A DNA stretch of 20,482 nucleotides from Hymenopellis radicata. Taxonomy: Eukaryota; Basidiomycota; Agaricomycetes; Agaricales; Physalacriaceae. The translations under genes and the position numbers were made by a program. Shown here piece by piece: positions 8,088-16,988 of the stretch. Within the stretch, counting starts at the first letter, position 1. Every line of letters starts with the position of its first letter. Location: NCBI GenBank assembly GCA_015501595.1, contig JADNRX010000843.1, positions 1 to 20,482 of the forward strand, given 5' to 3'. Under the pieces are notes generated by a model. That model was not told where the DNA came from and did not search any database. It saw only the letters and a program-made list of their open reading frames with translations.

Positions 8088-9532
8088 TTAGCTGATAACG
8101 CACCACTCGAAAGTCTTCCTCAATACAGCACTACAAAAACCAAAGTGAACATAGGTTGTTGACGAATAGCTCAATCTTGTGTACGTACCGCCTCACACCA
8201 TCTTCATACGTCTTCACGTTATATCCAGGGCTACCGAAGAAGCGGAGATTTACAAAGAGAAGATTACTGCACCGGTCTACGAGGTCATCGACTAAGGCCT
8301 GCTCCTCCTCCTCCCGAAGAAGGCCAACCGCAACATTCAAGGCCACGATTTGAATCGAAGGGAATAGGGCTATAGCTGCGACCAGATTGGGTAACGTGCT
8401 GGCGCTCTTGCATTCGTCAAGGGAGTAAAATGTCCGCACGTTCTGCATAGCAGTCTCTGCGCGCGGCCCCGGGACCTGTAACCAGGCCGGCGTGGTGTTC
8501 AGAAGCGCCAGCGGAAAAGTAAGGTTGCAAATATTTTTGTATTGAGAGGCACTTGACGACATCCTGTATTTGGTTTGGCGGCGTGCTGATGCTGAATGTG
8601 GTCATGGCAGGGAAAATGCCAGGGGATAAAATGAGCGGTGCCCAAGCAGGCGAACAGATTGAAAGGTCATTAAGACGGGGAAGCGTCTTCAGCGGCGGGT
8701 ATGGCATCGCGTTTGCATCTTGTCCTGGTTTGCAGTGAATGCGAAGGGTTAGGAGATGAGAGTGACGGTTCAAAAAGATGATCAAATCGCGCGCGGAAAC
8801 CGAGACTCCAAGCATTTCGAGAACTTGGAGATGGGGAAGAGTAAGAAGGGGGAATATCGAGGAGGCGGCAGATCCATGTAGAGACAGAGACACCAAAGGA
8901 GACTGGTTAAGGGATGCCGCGGCCCATTCTCGTAGGACTGGGCACGTCAGGTAATTCTTGCAAGAGAAACTGTTCAAATTGGTGAGCACGTTTTGCATCA
9001 GACCGTTTCTGTAGTTGTCGGATGGACTGGAAGGCGTCGGGATGGTCCCTAGATTCAAATAAGGGCCCTGCGCGCGGCGCAACTCTGCACAAATGTCCAC
9101 AAAGACAAACGATGCGGGGTCGTCGAGTAGCTGACGTCGCCACTCTACCGTATCTAATGAGAGATAGGGCATATACTGCAAGGTCTGAAGATATCGATGG
9201 ATTTCAGACATTTGCGCGTGGGTTTCGACGCCCCCCGAAAATAGTGCGTTCAGGTTCGGGGGCATGCCTTTGTGGTAGAAGGCCAGCCGTAGGTAACGGA
9301 GAGAGGAGAAGGAAAGGCTACCTGGGCCAAAGCCGAGGCCTATGGCTAGATTCGGAAATGCGGCGCGCAATACGATACGCATGCCCAACTCATTGAAGCG
9401 GCGATTTGTGAGTGAAAGAGAGATGATGTCCTCCGTCTCGAGCGAGTAGATGATTTCATCAATCAATTCGTTGGGGAGGTTGTCAATAGAGGTGGGGATG
9501 CGAAATGCGACGCCGTTCATTGAAAGAGACAT
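8088..9532 (-). CDS. F-box protein with leucine-rich C-terminal part; frame break near 8534
   Basis: Residues ~15-60 (IDNLPNELIDEIIYSLETED, then IISLSLTNRRFNELG) are an F-box, which binds Skp1 in SCF ubiquitin ligases. The remainder is Leu-rich with irregular repeats (LPHLQVLEMLGVSVSARDLI, LPRLNDLSICS), typical of basidiomycete F-box proteins that recruit substrates. The long frame from 9532 runs to QDVVKCLSIQ and then loses homology-like text. The next frame continues NICNLTFPLALLNTTPAWLQ and on to GYNVKTYEDGVRR. The switch occurs at an A5 run on the coding strand (T run 8534-8538), consistent with one extra base; corrected, the protein is 461 residues. Alternatively an 85-nt intron (weak GTCGTC donor, TTACAG acceptor) restores the frame at the cost of about 28 residues. 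A final intron 8131-8188 (GTACGT...TTGTAG) leads to a 14-codon last exon ending at 8088. Confidence 0.8.
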
Positions 9533-10455
9533 TGCTGATAAGTATAACCAGAAACTTTTCGTGTTATCTGATGGGAGGAATCAGTTCGAGGGGCGTTAAG
9601 TTCTAGTGTGAGTAAATATACGTACGAATTGTTGCCGTCGACTATGAGGGCAAGAAGCAAAGGAAAACTTAACCCCTTCAGGTTTTATGGACACTGGCAC
9701 GCGGTAGCCACGTGATTTGGACAAAGAGCAGCGCCACAGAGCGCCACATCTCGGAGGATAGACTTACAAACATCTCTCCTACCTTTGGTGAGCAAGATAG
9801 AGATGAGTAATTCACTTAGAACCTTGGAAATGAATGACGTGTCGCCTTGTAGGCGTCCAACAGTTTGTATGCATTAATCCACCCTTGTGGCTCCAGGCCA
9901 ACTAGCTCTCCGCCGTCATTCGACCTTTCCTTGTAAGCCATTCTACCTCGGCTTCGACCGTTGGATTACATGTCGTTCGTAAACTTAGATCGTACTCGTA
10001 TAGAGTTGGCGCGAACGATTGAGGATTTTAGTCGGTGTCTGGCGGTGGTAGAGGTTGGTCTGGATGGCTGATAGGATTGAGGAGGAGGAAAGGGAGCAGG
10101 ACGAGTCGTACACCGAGGCGGACACGTTTGCTGATTTCATGCATAGTGTACCTGCTAGTCAAGTCACTCAGAGTTAAGTACTAATAGCATTAGCGTTAGG
10201 TGGTCTTTCCACATGAACGTCTAGCAACCTAACAACATGTCACTCCGGACGATGATGACTTTATAGAGTGACATCTAAGTACTTAGAATCCAACGCGCCC
10301 GAATCGTGAAGGTTTGTCGTTGAGCGGATGGGTACAGTTCACCTATAAATATTCATACTCGTTTCTACGTACAGGAAAGTAGCGAGGAAATGGGCAAGTT
10401 AGATTTGCAGGTTAGGTCGCATCACAGCCGTACATTGTATAATAAATAAGGTCCT
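9533..10455. other. Long intergenic region between F-box and RTA1 genes
   Basis: About 920 bp with no securely supported gene. It holds the F-box promoter (minus strand), the tentative small ORF at 9970-10177, and the 3' flank of RTA1 copy A. A 9-bp inverted repeat (10237-10245 and 10266-10274) is not beyond chance. The duplicated block begins at 10439. Confidence 0.5.
9970..10177 (+). CDS. Tentative small ORF, two frames
   Basis: An ATG at 9970 opens a 33-codon frame (MSFVNLDRTRIELARTIEDF) closed by TGA at 10069. One base out of register, an ATG at 10064 opens MADRIEEEEREQDESYTEAD, ending FMHSVPASQVTQS with TAA at 10175-10177. Together they read like one helical, acidic small protein (about 70 residues) interrupted by a single-base shift near 10060-10068. 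No family recognised and no suitable intron. It could be a remnant of a gene or chance. Confidence 0.25.
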
Positions 10456-11725
10456 TTACAACGCCAAGGTTGTATTCGAGCTTGAAGCTGGAACTGGCAT
10501 AGGACTGGAAGGCCCAAGGTTCGTCATCTCGTTGTTGTCAAGGTCTTTCTCCGCCTTGGTCCTCAACAGCAGTCCAGGATGCAGGATGTTGACCGTGTAT
10601 ATAGCCACAATGACCATCGCGCCGTCCAAAACATCTGTCAGAAGGGTCAACACGCCATACATCGATAGCAGGTATGAACGTACTGAAATAGACTTCGGTC
10701 TCGATAATCCTGCCTGTCCATCCGTCGGCGAGTTCGATGGTTCGGTACACGGCTCTGTGAACGCAGGTCAGTAGATTTCATGACTCTTTTGCGGTGAGAT
10801 CATCTAACCGAATGAAAAGCAAGACAGTACTGAAAACAACCGCGGCACTCAACAACTTGAGCTTGAGCGTCAAATGTCCTCTCGTCGAGCCACGCCCAGG
10901 AATGGGCATGTCGGAGAAGTACCTAAAAAAGAACTCTGTCGCACAGAGCGCATACACCGTGATGGTCGCTATTAAGATGTCAGGCCAGGTCAGGCCGCGG
11001 CTTCCACGAGTGTGGCATGCGGGGGACTAAGGCTAACCCATCTGAAATACGATACCCCCGAGCATGATATGCCCGCCCTTCTCCGGGTCGCCGTCCGTCG
11101 ACACAGCATCCGCCGCTGAACCACCGCCGATGGCTTGCACAACCAGCGAGAGAATGTCGCAGCAGCAAAACAGGATGATGTACCACTTTGGGGTGAGGCG
11201 GCTGTATCCCGAGCCTAGTCTGTCGATCAGATGCTCCATTATAACAAAGTTGGCGGCGAGGAGCGGTGTGGGACCAAGGATGGTGCATGTTAGCCTGACA
11301 TGACGATGCTCAGTGAGGCTACAGTGCGTGGATGGTGAAATGAACCCACTGCATCTCGTATGGTACGTCCAGTCCAGGGTTGTAGGAAGACCAGAGGCGT
11401 GCCACCCAACCTAGGATCTCAAGGAGACCGCATAACACGGCCGTTCCCAGCATCCACCATGTTCTATATGTCACCGCCTGTCCGATGTGCGCGACTAATG
11501 CATTGTAAGTCAACTGGGCTTAAGACGAATAACGTCGGCAAACCAGTGGAAATCGAGAAGAGAACGAGAAAGACGATCGCCGTAGCTCTATCGGGGACGT
11601 AGCCGTAAAAGCTCGTGTCGCTATCGTCGGCGCGACGTGAAATGTCTGAACAACGTGCAAAGAGTCAGTCGGGCAAAGAACGGTCACAGAAGGGAGAACG
11701 TACCAAGAAGGCCGCCAAGATCCAT
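10456..11725 (-). CDS. RTA1-family lipid-translocating exporter-like membrane protein, copy A
   Basis: Seven minus-strand exons (11704-11725, 11544-11645, 11350-11494, 11038-11294, 10809-10968, 10684-10754, 10456-10634) give an intact 311-residue frame. The RTA1 family (RTA1/RTM1/RSB1) are seven-helix plasma-membrane proteins linked to lipid and sphingoid-base translocation and resistance to toxic molecules. Recognisable blocks are FYGYVPDRATAIVFLVLFSI (helix 1), AHIGQAVTYRTWWM, EILGWVARLWSS, GPTPLLAANFVIMEHLIDRL, SRLTPKWYIILF, LSLVVQAIGGGSA, HIMLGGIVFQ, and RAVYRTIELADGWTGRIIET followed by EVYFNVLDGAMV. The start is the ATG at 11725, whose 22-nt exon joins in phase. Introns are 49-69 bp. A TATA box lies 63-69 bp upstream of the ATG. 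Substrate unknown. A near-duplicate lies 3 kb away. Confidence 0.93.
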
Positions 11726-11787
11726 GCGGGCTGGGAGATGGGGGAGTAAGTATGAACGACAACAAACACGACGTCTTCATCTCTGAG

Positions 11788-11794
11788 TTATATA
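11788..11794 (-). promoter_or_regulatory. TATA box of RTA1 copy A
   Basis: On the minus strand the sequence reads TATATAA, 63-69 bp upstream of the copy A start codon. The same box with the same flanks (TTGTATATAACTCAG in copy A) stands at the equivalent place in copy B (14796-14802), so it is conserved between duplicates. Confidence 0.6.
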
Positions 11795-12237
11795 CAAATC
11801 CCTGACGCCCGTCATGATCCAGATTTTGCCCGGGAAGTGGACCGGGAACACACTAACCAGTTACTAACGCGTAAACATTATCTGTGATGAAGGTGTGTTG
11901 AACAGTTTCGACATTAATTGCACAATCGATGTCTTGTCTGCCGGGGCTAAACGCAGTGATGCAGCACGAGAAGCGTCGAAATTCGAATGACCAGGTGAAA
12001 GCCACGAACAGTGGCTGTGGTGACTTTTGTTGTTGCTTGGTCAAAACCATGGCCCACGGTGACCCCCGTGCTATTCTCGTGCGGACTCACATTAAGCCTC
12101 TTCACCTGGAATGAAAGAGTTTTGAATTGTAAAGGCACGAACAGCATAGGCGTATTCACTCTGTACCGCTAGATCGAAACTAGATAGATTCTGTTGTGAT
12201 GAGTTCAAGTTAAGGCCGCAGCATGAAAAGGGAAGTT

Positions 12238-13034
12238 TAACCAACAATGGAAGGACGCCGCCTGATCATACAAATGGTCGTGGGAGGTAAAACACAGTAC
12301 CTCACAAAGGTCCAGGGAATGCCGAAGGAAGTCGAACAGAAACTAGAGAGACGAATTCGCAGATTCCTAACGGCGGACAAAAGGGCATACAACTTCAACA
12401 AAATGAAACAACCTAGAAGAGAAGGCGGTAAGAACATACTCGAGATTGTAGCGAAAAAGGACGCCGTCACAGTGACGTGGTTGCAGTCGTACCTGAACAT
12501 AGGAAAAGACCGAGCGCTCTGGGCGTACTTCGCTGATGCGGTAATCGCGAAGCACGCAGTGGAGGATAATGCAGGGCACGAAGAGTTCACAAAAATGAAC
12601 ATCTTCCTGCAAAACTTTAGGACAAACACAAAGAAACTACCCGATGACCTACGGCGCATACTGAAAGCTGGAAAAGACCATGGAGTACGCCGACAAGGAC
12701 TGGCGTTTAGAAGAGAGACGCTTCGCGACATGCCAATATGGCTTCACCGCGGTATCGCCACCAAGACGAGCAGCACACTCATCAACCAGAACGACAGTAG
12801 GTGCATGAGGGACAACCATGGCATCGCGACAGTACACGGAGTGGCGACCTATCTGAACGCGGAGGGCCACAAAGGCCACAAACACTGCAATTGTGCAACA
12901 TGTCGCCAAATGCGATTCCGCCACAGCTGCACGAACCCCCTAAGTGCTTCGAAAGAGCCGAAACCATACTGAGGAAACTACCACCGTTCGGCTGCGACCA
13001 GCGGATAGCGAGCTTTGAGGGTACGTCGCGGTAA
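12238..13034 (+). mobile_element. 5'-truncated non-LTR (LINE-type) retrotransposon fragment
   Basis: An open frame from ATG 12247 encodes 241 residues that match, from memory of the family, the region after the reverse transcriptase domain of basidiomycete LINE polyproteins. Seen are QGMPKEVEQKLERRIRRFLT, REGGKNILEIVAKKDA, VTVTWLQSYLNIGKDRALWA, YFADAVIAKHA, KMNIFLQNFRTN, and a cysteine motif HCNCATCRQ...SCTNP. One base out of register the frame continues PKCFERAETILRKLPPFGCD to a stop at 13034. The break is at a C5 run (12936-12940), consistent with loss of one C. No endonuclease or catalytic reverse transcriptase motifs are present, so the copy is a dead 5'-truncated fragment. It begins where homology between the two duplicated blocks stops (12237). 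The 3' boundary is unclear; no poly-A tail or target duplication was identified. Confidence 0.75.
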
Positions 13035-13464
13035 TCGATATCGGGTATATAAGTAGAGCTGCAGGTTGGTGCGGGGATGAGCTTTACACATGGGCAGTAT
13101 AAGTAAAGAGAACACACCCTGAGATTTATGCGTATAATCAAATTTATATTCCTCATATCCACCTTCATCGATTGGTGCTGTATTGTTGCACGTGCCGTCA
13201 GTGATATTTGCAGCTGAGTGGGAATAAGAACAGAACATGTGGATTGGTTTAGTTTCGGCGTATCCTCGAGGCCATCAGCAAGGCCGTCAGCCGCGTCGTC
13301 GCCGTCGTTATCGTCTGGGGTCATAATAAGTATTGGGGAAAAGAGTGTCCGATTGAATCAAAAAAGGAGGAAAATGAGGGTAGGAAGCAATCTATTTATA
13401 TACGCAACTGTTTGCACAAACCGCCAGTGTGTGAGTTCAAATTCCTATAACCTTCCATTGCCAC
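13035..13464. other. Region between LINE fragment and duplicated block B
   Basis: About 430 bp without a supportable gene. It has an AT-rich part with TATATAAG at 13048-13055. On the minus strand an acidic start (MTPDDNDGDDAADGLADG from 13324) runs into low-complexity text. It may include the LINE 3' untranslated region. Nothing else is recognised. Confidence 0.4.
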
Positions 13465-13481
13465 ATAATAAACAAGGTCCT

Positions 13482-14738
13482 TTACAAGGTTGTCTTCGAG
13501 CTCGAAGCTGGAACAGCCATAGGACCGTAAGCCCCAACATTCGTCATCTCGGTCTCAAGGTCTTTCTCCGCCTTGGTCCTCAGCAGCAGTCCAGGATGCA
13601 GGATGTTGACCGTGTATATAGCCACAATGACCATCGCACCGTCCAAAACATCTGTCAGAAGGGTCAACTCGCCATAGATCGGTAGAGTGTATGAAGTTGA
13701 ACGTACTGAAATAGACTTCGGTCTCTATAATCCTGCCTGCCCATCCGTCGACGAGTTCGATGGTTCGGTACACGGCTCTGTGAACGCAGGTCAGTAGATT
13801 TGATGACTCTTTTGCGGTGAGATCATCTAACCGAATGAAAAGCAAGACAGTACTGAAAACAACTGCGCCGCTCGACAACTTGAGCTCGAGCGTCAAATGT
13901 CCTCTCGTCGAGCCACGCCCAGGAATGGGCTTGTCGAAGAAGTACCTAAAAAAGAACTCTGTCGCACAGAACGCATACACCGCGATGGTCGCTATTAAAA
14001 CACCTGTCAGGCCGCGGCTTCCACCAGTCGGGAGAAGACTACTAACCCATCTGAAATACGATACCCCCGAGCATGATATGCCCGCCCTTCTCCGGGTTGC
14101 TGTCCGTCGCCACAGCCATCGCCGCTGACCCACCACCGACGGCTTGCACAACCAGCGAGAGCGCGTCACAGGAGAAGAACAGGATGATGTACCGCTTCGG
14201 GGTGAGGCGGCTGTATCCCGCGCCTAGTCTGTTGATCAGGTGCTCCATTATGACAAAGTTGGCGGCGAGGAGCGGTGTGGGACCAAGGATGGTGCATGCT
14301 AGCCTGACATGACGATGATCAGTCAGGCTACAGCGCGTGGATGGTGAAATGAACCCACCCCATCTCGTACGGAATTGCCAGTCCAGGGTCGTAGGAAGAC
14401 CAGAGGCGTGCCCCCCACCCCAGGATCTCAAGGAGCCCGCATAACACGGCAGTTCCCAGCATCCACCATGTTCTATATTTCACCGCCTGCCCGATGTGCG
14501 CGACTGATGCATTGTAAGTCAACTGCGCTTAAGACGAATAAGTAACGGCGGCAAACCAGTCGAAATCGAGTAGAGAACAACAAAGACGATCGTCGTAGCT
14601 CTATCGGGGACGTAGCCGTAAAAGCTTCCTTCGATACGGATGGCGCGACGTGAAATGTCTGTACAACGTGCAAAGTGTCAGTCGGGCGAAGAACGGTCAC
14701 AGAAGGGAGAACGTACCAAGAAGGCCGTGGAGATCCAT
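13482..14738 (-). CDS. RTA1-family lipid-translocating exporter-like membrane protein, copy B
   Basis: Seven exons (14717-14738, 14557-14658, 14359-14503, 14047-14303, 13832-13991, 13707-13777, 13482-13651) give an intact 308-residue frame. Exons 1-6 have exactly the same lengths as copy A (22, 102, 145, 257, 160, 71 nt); the last is 170 instead of 179 nt. The family blocks are the same: FYGYVPDRATTIVFVVLYSI, AHIGQAVKYRTWWM, GPTPLLAANFVIMEHLINRL, HIMLGGIVFQMA, RAVYRTIELVDGWAGRIIET. The most concentrated amino-acid difference is just before helix 1: RRAIRIEGSFYG here, RRADDSDTSFYG in copy A. Scattered changes also occur in helices and in the C-terminal tail (EKDLETEMTN versus EKDLDNNEMTN). Both frames are open, so both copies are presumably functional or recently so. 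Its upstream region carries the inverted-repeat element about 140 bp from the start codon. Confidence 0.93.
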
Positions 14739-14795
14739 GCGGGCTGGGAGATGGGAGAGTGAGTATGAACGCCAAAGACGTCCTCCTCGTCTGAG

Positions 14796-14802
14796 TTATA
14801 TA
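14796..14802 (-). promoter_or_regulatory. TATA box of RTA1 copy B
   Basis: TATATAA on the minus strand, 58-64 bp upstream of the start codon and conserved with copy A. The inverted-repeat element begins about 78 bp further upstream, so the core promoter is intact but its upstream context has changed. Confidence 0.6.
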
Positions 14803-14879
14803 CAAAACCCTGATGCCTGACATGATGATCCAGGGTTTGCCCCGGAAGTGGACCGGGAATTTGCACAATCGATGTCTTG

Positions 14880-15078
14880 AGGACCCCCCGAATATGGGTG
14901 AAGAGGCCGTATTTTCCCCGGTAAATATTCCTACGGATTCTGACCACAGATTTGAACGTTTCGCGAGAGGATCCTTTTGGGGGTTCAAAAAGAGGCCAAA
15001 AAGGTTCGGATTATCGTGATTTTGGCCAAAAAAACTCCGGATTATGCATACGGCCTGCTCACCTATATTCGGGGTCCT
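14880..15078. mobile_element. 199-bp MITE with terminal inverted repeats and 8-bp target duplication
   Basis: The left end reads AGGACCCCCCGAATATGGGT and the right end, reversed, AGGACCCCGAATATAGGTGA. The inverted repeats extend about 32 bp, through GGCCGTAT, with a 2-bp C-run difference and a few mismatches. It is flanked by ATGTCTTG (14872-14879) and ATGTCTGG (15079-15086). The equivalent position in copy A of the block has a single ATGTCTTG (11929-11936) and no insert, which proves both ends. An imperfect internal direct repeat is present: GGCCAAAAAGGTTCGGATTA and then GGCCAAAAAAACTCCGGATT. There is no coding capacity. An 8-bp duplication points to the hAT superfamily, although the termini are not a classical CAGGG-type, so assignment is an inference. 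Confidence 0.88.
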
Positions 15079-15574
15079 ATGTCTGGTCTGCCGGAGCTAA
15101 TAAACGCAGTGATACAGCACGAGAAGCGTCGAGATTCGAATGACCGCCGGGGGAGCCACGGACACTGGCTGTGGTGATTTTTGTTGTTGCTTTTGTGTTG
15201 CTTGGTCAAAACCATGGCCCACGGGCGGATTTGACTAACGCGTCCTGACTGTGTGCCCCGAATAAGATTCTCGTGCAGATTCGTCAGGCTCGCATATCGA
15301 GTCAGGAACTGCACAATGGCGTTCATCCGAATACTGTCCGAATATGCGCCGTATGCGCCTGCATTTGCCAATAACTGAGGGAGATATGGCCCATCTTCAC
15401 CTGAAATGAAAGAGTTTTGAATTGTAAAGGCACGAACAGCATAGGCGTATTCACTCTGTACCGCTAGATCGCACGAAACTAGATAGATTCTGTTGTGATG
15501 AGTTCAAGTTAAACCGCAGCATGAAAAGGGAAGTTGAAATTGCGCTTACCGTACTATCCACAGCCGCCGCTAGA

Positions 15575-16817
15575 CTAGGAATCCCGCGTTGATCTGCTCC
15601 TACCACTTCCTTCACCTATATTGGGCGACGGAGCCCGTCGTTTTTTGGGCGTAGGCATGACCTCCTCTGATTCCTCTCCTTCGTCATCCGAATCTACTTT
15701 ACGCGTCCTCTTCGCCTTACTCTTTGCTGGGGTTCTGGGCTTCGCTTTTGCCTTTTTCTCTGCTGGCTTCTTCGCCTTTGGCTGGGGCTTCAGGTCGTCC
15801 TCTGTCCACCCGCCTTTCTCTGCGAGTAAGGTGATCGCGTTCCACGCTTCCTCAGTCACTCTCTGCACACTCAATCGGCCTCGCGCTACGAGATCCATTG
15901 CTGATTTCTGTGAGGATCCCATTTTTGTCTCTGTTTGTGAGAATATCACGTACTCTTTAGAGCATCCAAGCCTTCTTTGCCGATGTAAGCGATGGATTCC
16001 GGTAATGGATCACTCATGGATGTTATCCATTTTAGCAAGGACAGGGACACGAAATTCGAAGTTCTTGACGCGAATTTGAGGTCCACCATAAACCACTTTG
16101 GAGCGTCCTTGTCTGTTTTCTGAAGATCTGGTCAGTATCAAGCATCATCATCCTAAGGACGGTATAGACTAACTGGATCGTAATATGGGTGGGAACTGCA
16201 GTGAAAATAAATCGTGAGTCGCACGAATAGAGGAAGGCCTTATGCATACGAGTCCCAAGCCGTATCTAAGGAGATTGAGCTGACGCATTTCGTGAATCGA
16301 AGAACGTACAATCAGGATACGCCTCTTTAGCGACCTGGATGCGACACTAAATTACGAGTAGTGCGATGAGAAGTTGAGAATAACCTCAGCAAATGCAGCG
16401 ACACCTATAACAGATCTAAGTGGACTGAGATCCCGATGCCCAATCACAAACACGCACCAGGGTTCTTGCAATTGGAATGATAGAACAAAGCCTACTCCAC
16501 GATAAGTAATTGATCAAACGCGTCCAGAGCAAATCAAGACCTGATCTCCAACGCTCATTTCCTTCATTAGATTGCGGGCCTCATAGTTGCGCACGCCTTC
16601 CCAAGGTGATACTCGAACAGACTCAAAGTCGTCCACGCTGAACTGTAAAGACGTCCAGCCTCGAGCACACCAGTTGCCCAAAAGGTTTGCTTGCCTTGAC
16701 ATCTTTTCCTTTGACTATACGGGAGTCTGGCTCTGCCTTGAGCAGCCACCGCTTGGTGGTCATGGTCGTTGATGATAATGCGGAGAACGTCGGTGGCAGT
16801 AGTCGTCGTCCTGCCAT
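15575..16817 (-). CDS. EVE-domain protein (thymocyte nuclear protein 1-like)
   Basis: Nine minus-strand exons (16695-16817, 16541-16642, 16458-16491, 16385-16404, 16310-16334, 16250-16265, 16174-16195, 15954-16119, 15575-15900) give 277 residues. EVE/THYN1 motifs appear in order: RWLLKAEPDSRIVKGKDVKF, WEGVRNYEARNLMKEMSVGD, LFYHSNCKNPG, VAKEAYPDYTAWDSSHPYYD, KDAPKWFMVDLKF, and MDLVARGRLSVQRVTEEAW. EVE domains are PUA-like and bind modified bases in DNA or RNA. The C-terminus is a Lys/Arg-rich, then acidic tail (KAKPRTPAKSKAKRTRKVDS), probably disordered and nuclear. A second Met at codon 19 (MTTKRWLL) is an alternative start; the longer form would add a short leader that could be a targeting peptide. 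Intron 1 appears to use a GC donor (AAG|GCAAGC), and exon 6 is only 16 nt. It is divergent from the monooxygenase. Confidence 0.92.
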
Positions 16818-16988
16818 GTGGCTAGTGGGAACTTTGACCGCGGCTTGTGTCGGCGACGATTAGTTTGCTCGTCGACGGACGACTGACAGGAGGAGGAGGT
16901 GAACGCGTCACGGGCAACGACTGCGAGATGGATATCAGCCGCGACGTAATCCACCACACCTAGACCTTACCTACGACTACCACCAGCC
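16818..16988. promoter_or_regulatory. Shared promoter of the EVE and FAD monooxygenase genes
   Basis: 171 bp separate the divergent start codons. No clear TATA box is visible. If the EVE gene starts at its second Met, the interval is 54 bp longer. Co-regulation is inferred from geometry only. Confidence 0.45.

Larger units (their letters stand above)
10439..12237. repeat. Duplicated block, copy A
   Basis: This 1.8-kb segment is homologous along its length to 13465-15535, with the same orientation. It starts at 'ataataaa(t/c)aaggtcctttac', covers the whole RTA1 gene and its promoter, and ends with a closely matching ~125-bp stretch finishing 'gcatgaaaagggaagtt'. Copy A lacks the terminal-inverted-repeat element of copy B and shows the unoccupied target site at 11929-11936. 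It has about 65 bp upstream of that site (about 11852-11918) that copy B lacks. Confidence 0.92.
13465..15535. repeat. Duplicated block, copy B
   Basis: The 2.07-kb counterpart of 10439-12237. The gene portion aligns throughout. Upstream of the gene it differs by a 199-bp inverted-repeat element (14880-15078) and by extra or rearranged sequence around 15222-15385. The last ~125 bp closely match copy A. It ends 40 bp short of the stop codon of the EVE gene. Confidence 0.92.

Noticed and set aside
10237..10274. 9-bp perfect inverted repeat ATGTCACTC/GAGTGACAT with a 20-nt loop
   Set aside because: Several such short hairpins are expected by chance in 20 kb; no T-run, gene end or conserved context supports a function.
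12237..12731. Minus-strand 164-codon open frame
   Set aside because: It is antisense to the LINE-derived frame, whose plus-strand translation carries recognisable family sequence.
12978..13324. Minus-strand frames with acidic start (MTPDDNDGDD) or with NITDGTCNNTAPIDEGGYEE
   Set aside because: Short, mutually inconsistent frames without recognisable domains or convincing splice sites; could be LINE 3' sequence.
15214..15393. Second possible insertion in copy B flanked by an 8-bp direct repeat ATGGCCCA (15214-15221 and 15386-15393)
   Set aside because: Copy A keeps alignable sequence (around ATTCTCGTGC) inside the interval and no terminal inverted repeats are visible, so it is not a clean insertion; rearrangement or deletion is as likely.
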